DNA from: Lepisosteus oculatus | Lineage: Eukaryota; Chordata; Actinopteri; Semionotiformes; Lepisosteidae | Assembly: GCF_040954835.1 (NCBI RefSeq) | Contig: NC_090707.1 | Span: 17,812,570-17,876,569 of the forward strand | Direction: 5' to 3' | DNA length: 64,000 nt | Translations under genes and position numbers: made by a program | Shown: piece by piece, positions 1-12,739 of the stretch | Layout: each line of letters opens with the position of its first letter | How positions within the stretch are numbered: the stretch's first letter is position 1 | Notes under the pieces: generated by a model | Database searches by the model: none | The model's input: only the letters and a program-made list of their open reading frames with translations | What the model was told of the DNA's origin: nothing

Positions 1-2724
1 AATAAGCTTAAATATGGTATGAAATATGAATTGAAATAGGAAATCAACACAGAATAAGAAATAATTAGTTATATGTTTCATTTTAAAGGAAAAACCAGAG
101 GTCATTAACATTGACAATTATTATCATTATTATCTTTTTAAGAACCCCACATTTTAAATGTGGGGTTTGCAGTCATGAAGGTAAAAGATGAAGAAAAATA
201 ACCTCTATTTGATCTATTTAATACATATTTACTTAACTCTAATTTGCTGAAAATTACTAAATTAATTTTCAGCCTTTTAAAGCTTGATCTGCAGACACCA
301 AACAAGGATTTCAGGAGAAGATCAGTTTATTCCAAATAATTTGTGAAACCTTCCCATGCAGTTTAAGGTATTTAAAAGTGACTGCTACAGTAAGGATTAC
401 AAAATACTGTGGGTAGTAAAAACAGTTCTCCTATAATAAACTATGGGTTACTAGCAATTTTTTATGCTGTAAATTCTTTTAAAGAAGACATATATGTCAT
501 CATATAGAACTGCAGTTATACTGACAAATATCTGAATGATGGTCTTTAAATGGGTGATACGTTTTATGCCTCTGCTTTGATTTTCCCAAATCAGAAATTT
601 ATAATAAAACAAAATACATTTTCAGATATTAACAAAAGTAACAGTTCAATCAATCAATTCAATCCGTGAAGTTTAATGAGAGACAATTTTGTGTCATTTT
701 AATGAATGCATGATCAGGTCAGTTCTCCTTAATAATAGTCAGTTGTCTTGTTTACCAAACTTGAAAAAGTCACTACTACACAGATAACACAAAATGTCTT
801 AGGAAAGCTGCAAAATGACACTATGACTATACCCAACTGCCATTCACAGAAAATTAGCAAACCAGCCAGAATCTTATGCTAATTTATAAAGTGTATGAAG
901 TGTATAAAGTGAAGTGTATGTTTCAAGTTTAAAAACTCTTTTAAAAGGGAATTTATCTATATACCGTTGATTTGTAGGAATCACTGGTACATATTTTAAA
1001 TGACAACTCAATACCACATAAGTGTCTTGTGTGTTCTTTCTATTTTATGAAATAGAAATAATTGAATAACCTACTAAGTACAGGGTTGATAAAAGCCTGT
1101 TAATAAATATAGGTTTATCTATATCTATAGTACATATCTATAGTACATGTACATATAGTACATGAAAACCCAGCAAGGGCAAAAGGTTATTATTAAATAT
1201 AACATTTATAAAAAGAAAATGATAGAATAATGATTTGTTTTCATGTACAGAAATTGGAATGTCTACCGTACATAATTGCATTCCATGAATTACTCCAAAT
1301 ACCTGCTTTTAAAAGCACAAAATGGTCAATGACTCCCACAAATATATCTTGAAATATCAGTCACTTTAATCTATCCTGCTTCAAGAAATACAGTAACAGC
1401 ACTGTTAATCTTAAAAAAGCTGAGGTGTAGTCTGTATCAGATCAATGCAACAGCACACTGTGGTGCCTCCTTAATACAAAGTCAACGATTATTTTATCAC
1501 AGGTCTCAACAATCACATTGAACATTGGGCTTAAGGAGAAAAGTAATAAGAAAAAGGTTTACATGGTGTTCTTATGTTAGTAATGGTCACATAATACAAC
1601 ATTTTTACAGTGGTGAACTCAAATAAACTGAAGTGAAATTTTTCTAGCCAGCACTTGATAACCATTTTATTTCATAACCTTATCAAATACATCTTTCCAC
1701 TTTTTAAGAGTGATGAACAGTAGTAGTTTATATGAACAACAGGAAGTTCATGACAATAGTTCAGCCTGACAATAAGACTTCAGCAAAGTAAGTGAAAGAA
1801 ATATGGTTTTGGATTGGATTTTATTTTAAAAAATCCCTGTCCTGTATTTACCAAAACCTTTGTTTTTTAAAAAAAACTTGTGATAAACGGGTTTTGATTC
1901 TCTCTAGTTATGAAGCATTCAAATATAATTTCACAAACGTGATATGAAATGATGCAGTGTTCAAAAACAACCCCATCTTTGCCATTTACTTACGGTTTGT
2001 AAATAGTGTAAACTGCAAATAAAACATTCTGTAATTTAAAGTGTGTCTGCTGCGCTAATATGTGAACACCCTCCATTTGAAGGACAATGCAATAAATGTT
2101 GGGCTGGATAAAATACTGGCTGCCATCAAAAACACAATGAATGAGTATTGGAATAAATAGAATTTGTTGTACTTTTGATGACCCTCAGCATACATATCCT
2201 TACAGCATAATGTGGTGTGGGAGAAAGTCTCTGGGACTGTGCCATGTTGCAGAAAGTACCAGATAAAATTATATATTGCATTCAAAATCAGATCAGAGCC
2301 ATTGTGAAATGGATGTTCCTGCTTGTTACACTTTAGTATGTATAAATCACTGAAATTCAGAGGAGTGTGCAAATTTCTCCACCCCAATCCCACACAAGCA
2401 CTCAATTTTCCAGGCTATTATCTTCAGTTTTCAAGTACAACTGTAAGTGCAGAACATATATTTTCTGAGCTGTATTCTCTGAAAGTATATATGATGGAAT
2501 ATTTGCAACTATATCATTTTACTAACTTGCTATGGTAAAATGTCTCAGGTAGGCTTGCATAACAACTTCAAGCATTGTAAAAAATATAAAATAGTTACAC
2601 AAAAATACAGAACATACCTAAATCTCACAGTCTTTAACCACAGAACCGGAAATTAACCTTTTATTTTCCTGTATGATTACATTTGTTTATCTACTGTATC
2701 TGTACACAGTTATGGTACTCTTAC
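1..2724 (-). other. pde11a intron 2 (partial), no exon recognised
   Basis: AT-rich sequence left of the exon ending at 2725. I searched the minus strand for the next GAF-A/GAF-B linker exon and did not recognise it, so the following exon probably lies outside the window. Only short local repeats such as the tatagtacat-type duplications near 1120-1165 are visible. Confidence 0.6.
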
Positions 2725-2883
2725 CTTTTCATCATCTTCAGTGAAAAGACCACCACCTGGATTTTTGTTTATAGCCTGAGCAACTCCAATGATCGCCCCA
2801 TCACTGTTCCTAATGGGCATGCACAGCAGAGACTTAGTCTTGTATCCCGTCAGTTTATCAATTTCATCACTGAAGCGGTGGTC
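2725..2883 (-). CDS. pde11a: pde11a coding exon 2 (end of GAF-A)
   Basis: This 159-bp exon encodes 53 residues in phase 0, from [20 protein letters not shown] to FTEDDEK. It completes the GAF-A domain of the dual cAMP/cGMP phosphodiesterase PDE11A and continues directly from the AYQ end of the upstream exon. On the minus strand the acceptor reads tcatag|GACCAC and the donor GAAAAG|GTAAGAG. The motif [12 protein letters not shown] followed by GVAQAINK is typical of PDE GAF domains. The linker [11 protein letters not shown] differs slightly from the mammalian EGAPFTEDDEK as I recall it. The reading frame is intact. The catalytic domain is not in this window, so the protein here is only the regulatory N-terminal third. 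Confidence 0.95.
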
Positions 2884-4631
2884 CTATGAAGCATGGAAGA
2901 GCAGGATAAGAATAACAAAACACTTTTCAGAAATAACATATACGTTTAAAGTGGGATTTCAGTGTGAAATAAAAATCTCTTTGTAAATACGTGGGATAAA
3001 ATTAATTACAGATTAATTTTAGCATTTTGTTGTGAACAACAACAGTTGATCCCATGTCCTCTATATTCTCTTTAAAACCTTTCATTTCTACGACAGTAAA
3101 AAAACAGACAATGTACTATAAAAACCAACCATAAAAATGCAAGCAATTATTTACTGTGCTCAGGCTTAACGGTGCATTTATTCAAAGTTTCCCCTTTAAG
3201 AATGCATTTGCATGTTTTCTGTACTGCAAAAGACTCTGTATTGGGCCCTAAATAACCTTGATCGATACCGCGCCTTTACTGGTCAATAAACTTTTCAAGA
3301 TGTCCTGGCATCACTTTGTAGCCAGACAGTTTGGCTGTGGTTTGCCTCTTCTCTTGTTTGATGTTTATACCCAGTGCTACACAACTGGCCTATGGCCAAA
3401 TTGACTTTGCTGCGCCTATTCCAGAATACTAAAAGGAATGGGAGAAAAGATCTGTCAGTCATGAAATCTGATCTTCTACAATAACAGGACAGAAAGTACC
3501 CATAGTCCAAACTGTGAGTTTTGTATAACTAGTGGTTAGGGAAAAATTATGAGCCTCAGTTAGTTTGGTGCCTCAATGATTGGTTGCCTTTGGTGATGAT
3601 TACGTTTCCTGAGTTGCATCAGGTGAAGTTCAGAGTTCAATACCTTCGCAATGAATGGAAATTAATTGAACTAAGATGTTTGTCTAGCATTTATTGGACT
3701 CAAACATGTCACTGATTTCACTATGTTCTTAATAAACCAAGGAAACATAACAGATGTTTGCTACTACAAATTGATAAATGATCAAATAACCACACATGCA
3801 ATCACCAACATTATATAGTCTTGCTATGCTTCCCTTAATAAAAACATAATATACCAGCATGCAGGTTAAACTGCAGTTAAGAGTTATGTCACATTTTTTA
3901 ATCTTTCTTTCAGTTTTTGGAAAGCCTTTTTTTATCATGTCTAAACAATTTCTTAAATAATTGAGGTGATGAAAGCATCTTATGGTAAGCAACCCTATAA
4001 TAATTAATTACCTCAGCCTCTTTCACGAGACATTTTTCCCACGATTCACTGGAATTGTGCCATTATTTTAATTACAACACTATATTCTTTAAATACGACA
4101 CATTTTGTTGAGTGTTATAAGGCTGTCCCTGCATTAAATTGATCACAATTATCGGAATTCGATTTTTCCTTTTCTTTTAACACAAAAGAAATTATTAATA
4201 CCACTTGCTTTAAACTTGATAATGAAAAACTAGTTCAGATGATTAAGGCCTAAAAAAGAGCAAACTGAAATAGATAACATTTTGAAGGATTCTTTAAACT
4301 GTTGAACTATGAAACAAAACTATATTTTTTTACTTGACATGCAATCCAAGTAGTGGAAAACATATTGTACACCTCAGTAAGCTTTAACCAGTAAAACCCA
4401 GTACAAATTCTGTTTAAAGTAAAACAATAAAATAACTAACAACCAACAACTATATTTTCATTTTTTCTTGGGTAATTTGTTGGCATCACCTTTTTATATT
4501 AAAAAACATCACCTTCAAATAAGAGTTCTGAAACAGTATTCTAGGGAACCTTAATAATACAGTGATTATGATTAATAATAATATATCCATTTTCTAACAA
4601 TTTAATTCAATTTAGTGTCAGAGGGGAACCA

Positions 4632-4860
4632 GACCTAATAATAATAAACTTATATAGCGCTTTTCTGGACATTGGATGCGTTACAGGTAATGGGGACTCC
4701 ACTCCACCACCGCCAATGTGTAGCCCCCACCTGGATGATGCGACAGCAGCCATAGTGCTCCAGAATGTTCAGCACACATCAGCTATCAGTAGGAAGTTGA
4801 ACAGAGTGATGAACCCAATTCATAGATGGGGATTATTAGAGGGTCAAGACTGGTAAAGAC
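4632..4860 (-). repeat. 5S-type SINE, 3' part only
   Basis: The sequence tatagcgcttttctgg, the ttacaggtaatggggactcc block and the tggatgatgcgacagcagcc block are shared with the fuller copy at 12190-12670. The 5S-like head is not present; similarity fades after about 4850. Fragment of the same SINE family. Confidence 0.75.
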
Positions 4861-5580
4861 TGGCAAAAACTGAGTGTATGCGTGTCTGTGTCTTCATCCA
4901 AATGCTTGGATGAAGTGTTTGGAAAAAGGATGTACTGGGAATTTTGAGAGCACCAGCTTTTCACTTCACTTCTCAAATTCTGGATGCTTCAATGTGATGT
5001 GATGGGCAACCTACAAGGAAATAAAGCTGTGGATACAGAGTTGATGGACCATTAAGTAGGTGCCACTTAGCCCACTGTTCCAGAATTTCTGCAGTGGTCT
5101 ATAGCGTATGGAGACTGGGAACACTGTGCTATAAAAGTTGTCACCCATCAACAGACATGACAGTAAAACTGTTAATCCCAGTTTCCTGGCTAAATTCCAC
5201 TCTGGTCTTGCACAATCTGGATTCCCTAAATTTAATTCAGCAATTTTTCTCTTCTAAGCCCAAACTGCTGTGTTGTGGCAAAAACAGGTGTCACCGATGT
5301 GGGTACTACACTTCAGTGAATCGGATGAAGTGGATCCCCTCCTGTATATAAAGCTCTTTTGAGATCCTTGTAAAGAGGTGATATGAATAAGGCTGTATTG
5401 AATAATTACTGGGGTAAATATGGTATTTTGCAAGGTTATTTCATGGGGAAAAACATTATTGAATTAATGATTTATTGTGACTTTAAAAATACTTTGGGGG
5501 TGGCCTCATAGAAACTACAGTCTAGTAGCAGACCTGCAATTACATATTTAATCTTTAAAAAAATCGTTTGCCACATTCTA

Positions 5581-5597
5581 GTCGCCACCTAGTGTCA
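5581..5597 (-). promoter_or_regulatory. CTCF-like motif
   Basis: The minus strand reads ACACTAGGTGGCGA, close to the vertebrate CTCF core CCASYAGRKGGCRS with one departure in the first positions. It lies in pde11a intron 1. This is a motif match only. Confidence 0.35.
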
Positions 5598-6616
5598 AAT
5601 TCCGAACAGTATCCTTCAGGCTGTTTAAGCACAGTGATAGATAAAATCTATTTTATGCTGTCTCCTACGCCGTATTTCCTCCTCGTCTTAAATTATTTTG
5701 ATCAAACATTCTTTGGAAAGTAATGTTGGGTATCATTAATACACATCAGTGACAAGTTATTTTCATCACCCAGACTAGTGGCTTTCAGCATAATATCATT
5801 AGACTCAGTGCAGTTTTTAAAACCCATTAATTATCAATATACCCGTGGTGCGTTGTGTCGTTTTGCTGACAGATATTTCTGACGTTTGTTTTTGTTATTT
5901 TAAATGCCCGCTGTTGCACCTGCACTGTCATTAAAAAAAGCACTCATAAAGCACCCTAAGCCTCGTTTGAATTTTTAAAATCCTCTGTTGTTGATACTTC
6001 AACGTTTTTGAAAAGAACATCTGTTGCTTGTCTCTGGACGATTGTTTGTGTAATAATGCGTTGCATAGCGTGAGTGCAATACTGTTATTGTATCCTGGAG
6101 CTTTTACAAAGTAACATTTTAAGATAACTGTTTTACAAATGTGCATCCATATAAAGTAGATAAAAATGGATTAGAAATTCTATAATGAATAATCATACAA
6201 AGCAAACTACAGAGTTCAGATTGTTATTAAACCATTATTTTACAGCTGTCGTACGCAGGTATAATTTTATTAGTAAAGTGTATTTGATATCCGCGTGCAT
6301 CACCAAGTTAATGGCACGTGAAACGCTTTCATATGTCCTTGATTGTAGTCTCAGGACTGTTTGCGTCATCACAGGGTTTTTTTCTTGCATTTTTCTTCTG
6401 CAAGACAGAAACCTGGTTTTGGTCAACACCGAAACCGCACACGCTTACCATTTTCGCGTTATGTCCACAGCTGCTCGTCTTGATTGAGAAAATTGTTTCA
6501 CACGGGCAGAAAAACCGTAAACGATGGACTGTATAGAGTATTAAACACTTCTTTTTACTTGTGAGGACATCTTTATGTGTTCTTACATTCTGTACACTCC
6601 ACTGTACTATTCACAA

Positions 6617-6650
6617 TTATTATTATTATTATCATTATTATTATTATTCA
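6617..6650. repeat. ATT/ATC trinucleotide microsatellite
   Basis: About eleven ATT units with one ATC interruption. Confidence 0.9.
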
Positions 6651-6731
6651 ACGTCTAGACTACCTGGAAATGAAAAAATATGTCCCACTACTACTGTATT
6701 AATGCGCAAAATGTTATATAACCAAACATAC

Positions 6732-7508
6732 CTGATAGGCATCAGGGATATTAACAGTCTCCCCATGTTCAGCAACATATCCAATTATACCCTTTCCCCA
6801 CGGCACTTGTACTTCATTTGAGTTCTCCATACTTGAAGAAGGTAACACTGTGGTTCCCGCATGAACATCAAAGAATTTGGACACAAGAGTCTTCTTGTTA
6901 GCGGTGCCTTCGACTAAAAACAAGGAGCAGCGGTCTGCATCTACCATGATGCAGACATAAACGAGAATCTTGTAGCAGAGGTTAGTTAGATCCAAGTCGT
7001 TTGAAATGTCTTTAACCAATTCAAGAAAGAACTCCCTTTCGTTATGCTGCTTAAGGTAGTACTTGTAGTCAATAGCCGTTGAAGGGTATTGGGGTATGTT
7101 AACTCGGGATTCCAGAAGAGCGCTCAAAATGTGAGCGGTAGTTGGTGGCAGGGAGCTGGCTTTTCTCAAGAGAGCTCTCCGTCTCATGCTTGTTAGGGGT
7201 TCCTGCGCTCTAGAGTTTACATGTTCATCATATGTCCTGTTGGCATTAATAGCCTTGGATCTTGCAAAACTTTTCCTCAGCTCCTTCTGCGACGCACGTC
7301 TGTGCAAGCCATCACCAGCCTTGTTCACCCAACAGTCTTTACTGCTACTAGTTTTATCACCATCTGGGCTCGGATTCCCTGGAGATTTATTCACCTGGTG
7401 ATTTTTGAGCCATTTTTCCACCATGCTTGGTTTCCCTTTCCTATTCAGGTAATCTTCAAATAACTCTGGATGTTTGTCCAGAAAACTTTCTACCTCCGAA
7501 AAGTCCAT
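6732..7508 (-). CDS. pde11a: pde11a coding exon 1 (N-terminus and GAF-A)
   Basis: N-terminal 259 residues of phosphodiesterase 11A, which hydrolyses cAMP and cGMP in the cytosol. The start is the ATG at 7508 (MDFSEVESFLDKHPELFEDY); the longer open frame to 7526 begins at TTG and is not a true start. Residues 70-73 (RRAS) and 115-118 (RKAS) match the two known PKA/PKG phosphorylation sites of human PDE11A4 (Ser117 and Ser162) with the same 45-residue spacing. The GAF-A domain begins near residue 166 (VKDISNDLDLTNL) and continues past the exon end (NIPDAYQ). The donor CAG|GTATG lies at 6731-6730 and the exon ends in phase 0. The segment between the N-terminal helix and the RRAS site is about 44 residues shorter than in human PDE11A4, lacking its Gly/Ser-rich stretch. 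A possible acceptor (gtcag) sits one base before the ATG. Confidence 0.96.
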
Positions 7509-7860
7509 ACTGACGATGTAAGGCAAGCCACACTATTAAGTTAATGAACATTTAAAAAAAAAACAAAAGCCGTTTTTTTAATGCGAAAAAGAAAGTTGTG
7601 CATAGAAAAGCACGATTTGGAGTCACTTTAAACAATCAGCGTACGATCGCATATAATCCTATCCAATGCAAACTATATAGTATTGAAAAGTAATAACATT
7701 CTGAATAGTACAATAAAATATTTCGGAAAGACGGTTCTCTCTCGCTACTTACTAACTCGATTCTGAAACATGTTCTTTGGTGTACAAGGGAGCGAAAATC
7801 CAGTGCTATCCTCTAACTTGAAACGCTTGTAGCGCTGATGCTGCGTAGCTCAGTAGGACC
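7509..7860 (-). promoter_or_regulatory. pde11a: Candidate non-coding 5' exon and promoter side of pde11a
   Basis: On the minus strand a consensus donor GTAAGT begins at 7752, and an AG lies at 7511-7510 directly before the ATG, preceded by a T-rich run near 7545-7575. This would fit a small non-coding first exon above 7753 spliced to the coding exon. No clear TATA box was found. A first exon that simply extends upstream without splicing is equally possible. Confidence 0.3.
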
Positions 7861-10280
7861 AGTGAAGGCAGAGAAATTGGATCCTCCCCGTAGCGGTGTG
7901 ACGTTTGCTGTAGGTTGGTCTGTTTTTCACACATTCGCCCACGTCCTTAACACATTCACTTACACGTAAAACGAAAGCTGTATAATAATCTGGAATCGAC
8001 AGAAATGTACTTTTAAAACGTCTTCGTATTCCCCTTTAAAGCAGAGAAAGATAAAGACTCTGCTATTGCTTCGCTATTTGGTTGCAGAATGCAGACGATG
8101 AAAATATTGTACCCCTTAAGATAGTTTATGCTTTACAGTGCAGAGAAAAAAGATACGGATGGAAGCTTTGCATGTATGTTTGAATTTACGTTATGTTGGT
8201 TTCAGGGATCTGCCATAAGAATCTTGTAATCTTGTAAAATCTCTATTGTAAATGACGAGCCACAGAACAAATACGTAATATAGTCATTATGAGAGGGGTT
8301 TATGTACGAATATTTCACCGTAAAGGGAATTCTATATAGCACAAGACCTCGGTAAGCCCCCTGCTCGCTCCTATTTTTCATGAATTAAAACGGAATCCGA
8401 AATGTATTTTTGCTACAACAACTCCTGAGTCCGTATTTTCTCAGTTCTCAACATGAATGTGTCCGTTTAATGTTTATACTAGAAATGTACTTAAAGCCAC
8501 TGTGGTTTATTTTGTTCCCTACCAGGGAAGCACTGAAAATGACAGTGTGAATAATCATACATACTGTATATTTAAAGACATTCGTAGCTGAAAAAAAAAT
8601 CATATGCAGCATTTCGCCGCTGCTTTTAAGTATTATTTGCTGCATCAGGAAAGGTATATTGATTTCTAAAACGTACGAAGAAGTTGCAGATCCCTGATAG
8701 TGGTGATTTAGATATTGTGCTTCATGCGATAAACTGCCAGTCTTTAAGACCAAAGCTGGTCAACCGTGCATTATGACAGCGTTCTTCAATTATGGTCCTA
8801 GGGGGCTGTTCTGTCAGCAAACCTAGAAAACCCACAGACAGTCCAGGATGGCCACCAGAGCTTTATAAAGTTGAACAGCTACAAAATTCACTGTCAATTA
8901 TCTAGTCAAATGCTGGAATTTTCTGGGTTTTTTTTTTTACTTTTAGAACATATCAAATATATCTACCAAAGTACGTGTAAGTTTTTTAAATGAATGAAGC
9001 AGAATACCTAAATTCTAAGACCACCTGTATAAAAGGGTACTTTCCTGGCTATTATCGAAAATGTGAATGTAATCACAATTGAAATACTTTATCAGGCTAG
9101 AGGACTAAACTAGTTTGTATTTGGGTTTTTCCATCAGTGTACTCCAATTGTTGAAGCTTCTGCATGTTTATTAGGTGTGGGAGCACTTTGTGTAGTTGTT
9201 AAGATTTTCATGTGATGTGCTTGAATATCTAGGTCCAGTTCCTCACATGCTATATTTTCCCACTTGGAGAAGAGTTCAATTGATGTCATTAGGTCTGGTG
9301 GAAATAATTTGCTTCATACGAGATGAGAGCCTTTACTGCTTTAGAGTGCTATACTATTTTATAGTTTTATTGCTTCTTGATGTAATAGTGGACGCTGAAG
9401 CTTTTGTGTGCAGAAAGGGTTAGTTGAGATGTTTTACCAAAATAATTAAGATAATTAGAATTATCAATAAGGAACTTAAAGTTACATGTACCCACGAGGG
9501 GTCTATAACACAAAAGTAAATCCTTTACACTTTTAATAGAACAATAAATGTTACTGTTTATGCCTTATGCCCATGATTCTGTCTGTGCTATAATTTCTTT
9601 AGTTTTTTACTCCATCAGCAAGATTCTTGTTACCCTTAAAATTCTCCTCTCTCTGTCTCAGCACATTTTTTCCCAGGGACACTCTCTCAGTTTCTGTTTG
9701 AGAAACTGCTGATCCAGGAAACCCCCAGGACCAGGGGTGATACACTCGTCCGCCCCTGCCCCATCGACTTCACATTCCTGCTTCTCGTACACTTCTCATC
9801 CTGTTCTGCAGCTCTCTTTATTATCACCTCTGCCGACTGTGCCTTTCCCTTGGTCTTCAGTTTTTCAGGACCTCTCCGTCTCATCCCCTGTGGTAGAACC
9901 AACTACCCATGATCATCAGGACTGTCCTGTCCCTCTCCATTTTCTGGCATTCTGGCGTGTCCACAAAACTCAGCTTTTGAGACTGTACTTGCGCATTCCG
10001 CACTCTTCCACCAACTCCTGTCTACTGCCTGTTGTACTACTCTGCAGTGCTGCTGACTCAGGTGCTTATACAGTACACTTTATTTACGTTGTCTTCTGTT
10101 TATTGGATTTTTTAAATCATTTCCTGCACTATGAAAATTCCCATACTACCGGTACATACGAAAACATTGCAGAATTTGAATAGTTTCTCCTTTTAAATAA
10201 TGTGTTGCTAATACTGTAGCATATTGCAAGCTTTTTAAGTTACTGTGCGCGCTGTAGTGTAAGATAAGGAATGCAATAAT
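7861..10280. other. Intergenic, nothing recognised
   Basis: AT-rich DNA right of pde11a. A C/T-rich block at about 9640-9980 stands out from the background but gave no recognisable family or gene. No exon with good splice signals was recognised. Confidence 0.5.
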
Positions 10281-10539
10281 CCATTTTCAGTAACAACTTT
10301 ATTCTTAGTGTCACAATGAGCTGGAGTTCGATGTGGCAGGCATAAGGCAGATGGTGGGACTACAACCCAGATGGGATGCCAGTATACTGTAGGCTACACT
10401 CACTCACACCACATACCGGGGATGTTATATAGAGGTAAATTAACTATGAGGGGACCTGACACAAATATTCATATTGCTCCAAAGCACTGACAAAATCAAC
10501 CCAATGATCTGTTTTAGAATAATCTGTGAAACCTGGAAT

Positions 10540-10775
10540 AGGGAACTCAAGTGAAAACTATGTGGAAGTGCATTTAAAAGCAATACCAGGAGATAGATAC
10601 TTCTTTACCCAGAGGAGTGGATGGCAGGAGTACAGAACATACTCTCTAGTCATGTTGTTGAAGTTGGTGGCCTGGTTTTCTTCAAGAAACAACAGATGGC
10701 TAATTAGATCAGTTAGATACTAAACTGCCTAGGAGAGGTGAATGGCCTTCTCTCATTCGTAAACATTCTTACATT
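10540..10775 (+). repeat. Interspersed repeat fragment (ends in 'gaatggccttctctcattcg')
   Basis: Carries the 'ttctttacccagaggagtgg' block and the 'gaatggccttctctcattcg' tail that recur in other parts of the window: about 13640-13760 in reverse, 42815-42875 and 57118-57180. This points to one dispersed, decayed family. The class is not determined. Confidence 0.6.
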
Positions 10776-12189
10776 CCAAGACAAAATGGTATTGGACCGT
10801 GGGAGGAGAGTGGAATATCAGCAGTAAGACCCCATGCACAAGGAGAACATGTACCCCATGACACAAAGATGGCAGCCCAGACTGGAATCAAACCCAACAT
10901 ATACATTTATGCAGCTGCATCTATCAAGGTAAAGTTCAAAGATTTAGCAGCCATACGAGAGCCTGGTATTTGAACCCACAACCCAGTGGTCAGGTGAGTG
11001 TAGCACTGAAGCCTGCAATCACACTGAAGCCTGCAAATATTAAATAGACATCAAATTATAGCAATAATTTAAAATATGGCAATGGCACTGGGTACAGCAT
11101 GATAATCTCAGAACAAAGGATCACACATAATGAAGACTTTAGTCCAGGCTGATAGAATAAACTACCACATTCAAATGCAGTTAATGATTTTTTTAACCAT
11201 GAAAATATTGCAAAATACAGCTTTATAATGCCTTAATGACTTCCTTGATACAAAATAGATTACGTTTATTTAAAATAAAGACACCACCAGAGGGAACCAT
11301 ACTCCAGAAATTAACTACCCCTTATACAGGCTCTGGAAATGACATTTATTTACGGCTTTCTGATTGTGATAAACTGCAATGTATATTGAAGCCTGAGTAT
11401 AATGTTAAAATAAAGGGTATTCTTCTTGAGAAAACAGAAATCATATACAACATAAATTGATTTAGACTGCATGCATTTTTGTTTGATCCTTGAAGTTCTG
11501 TTACTGTATTTTGATTACAACTGTGATAGCTCATTCAATCCAGACACCCCCTTCCAGTAACATTGTAATGAGAAGCTCTCCTTTGGTTTTCATTCCCACA
11601 GATGGTAATGAGAGAGGTGCGCTTTCTCTGGTGTTAACAAAACAGACCCATCATGGATTTCAATACTTCTAGAAATAAAAGTAAAATGACAAAATCAGAC
11701 ACAAAGATGAAAGATGTATGAGAGGTTTTGGTTACTTCTAAAAATAAGAAAACCAAACAAACAGAATGCTGATGAACTACTCAAGAAATCTTACATATGA
11801 GGGTACATTATCATCCTTTTCATATTTTTTCTTTAAATATACAGCTCATGGAAGAGTTAAGTAATAAAGCCTGTGTGGGATTCTCTAAAACACACTACTT
11901 TAAAATCATGTGATTTTAGTTTTTATGAACATATTTTGAGTTCATTTTTTCAGACCTGTGAAACAAATTTAATGTTAACCTATTTGTGAAATTACTTCCC
12001 AGCCTGGGTTTCCGTGGAGTCCAGACTGCTCAGCTTCCCTTTCCCTTCAGCTCTCCAACAAAACAAGATTGATGAGGCCCAGCTGATTTCTTTATCAAGC
12101 TGATGCTCTTTACACTCTGCAGCCATTATAGGACAAGAAATGTGGAATTAAGCCAGAACAATCACACACCATCACCATTATTGTTCTTG

Positions 12190-12670
12190 TTATAATAATA
12201 ATTGCTTACACTTATATAACACTTTTCTGGACACTCCACTCAAAGCGCTTTACAGGTAATGGGGATCCCCTCTACCACCACCAATGTGCAACCCCACCTG
12301 GATGATGCGACAGTAGCCATAGTGCACCAGAACACTCAGAGTAATGAAGCCAATTCTTAGATGGGGATTATTAGGAGTCCATGATTGGTAAGGGCCAATG
12401 GGAAATTTGGCCCAGACGCCAGGGTTACACCCCTACTCTTTTCGAGAAACGCCCTGTCTCATCCTAAGGACAGCCCCTGTTTACAGTATAGTGTCCCCGT
12501 CACTATACTGGGGCATTAGGACCCACGTGGGCCGCATGGTGAGCGCCCCCTTCCAGCAGCAACCTTAGTTTTTCACAGGAGGTCTCCCATCCAGGAACTG
12601 GCCAGCCACACACCTGCTTAGCTTCACTGGGCTGCCAGTTGTGAGCTGCAGGGTGATATGGCTGCTGGCC
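12190..12670 (-). repeat. 5S rRNA-derived SINE (SINE3 type), near full length
   Basis: The minus strand starts at about 12670 with a clear 5S rRNA-like head. GGCCATATCACCCTG is followed by the A-box-like GAAGCTAAGCAGG (12613-12625) and the C-box-like TGGATGGGAGACC (12581-12593), in the order and approximate spacing of 5S rRNA. A body of about 390 bp follows and ends in the 'cactttatataagtg' and ATT-rich tail near 12190. The 5S internal promoter is the hallmark of SINE3-class elements, transcribed by RNA polymerase III. The copy is mutated but its layout is complete. Partial relatives lie at 4632-4860 and 29485-29740. Confidence 0.85.
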
Positions 12671-12739
12671 GTATTGTAAGCTTGATTGTAAGCTTGTGTA
12701 AGCTAAATCAATGCGGAAGAGCAAATCTACAGTGGGTTA

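Larger units (their letters stand above)
2884..6731 (-). other. pde11a intron 1
   Basis: This 3.85-kb intron lies between the two pde11a coding exons. It contains a partial 5S-type SINE tail (about 4632-4860, minus orientation), a CTCF-like motif at 5581-5597 and a short imperfect ATT/ATC trinucleotide tract at 6617-6650. Small open frames here have no recognisable homology. Confidence 0.85.

Noticed and set aside
2055-2405. 116-codon minus-strand open frame as a pde11a exon
   Set aside because: It does not match any PDE11A segment and lacks suitable splice-site phase.
7509-7526. Longer pde11a start at 7526
   Set aside because: The codon at 7526-7524 is TTG; the first ATG is at 7508 and matches the conserved MDFxEVE start.
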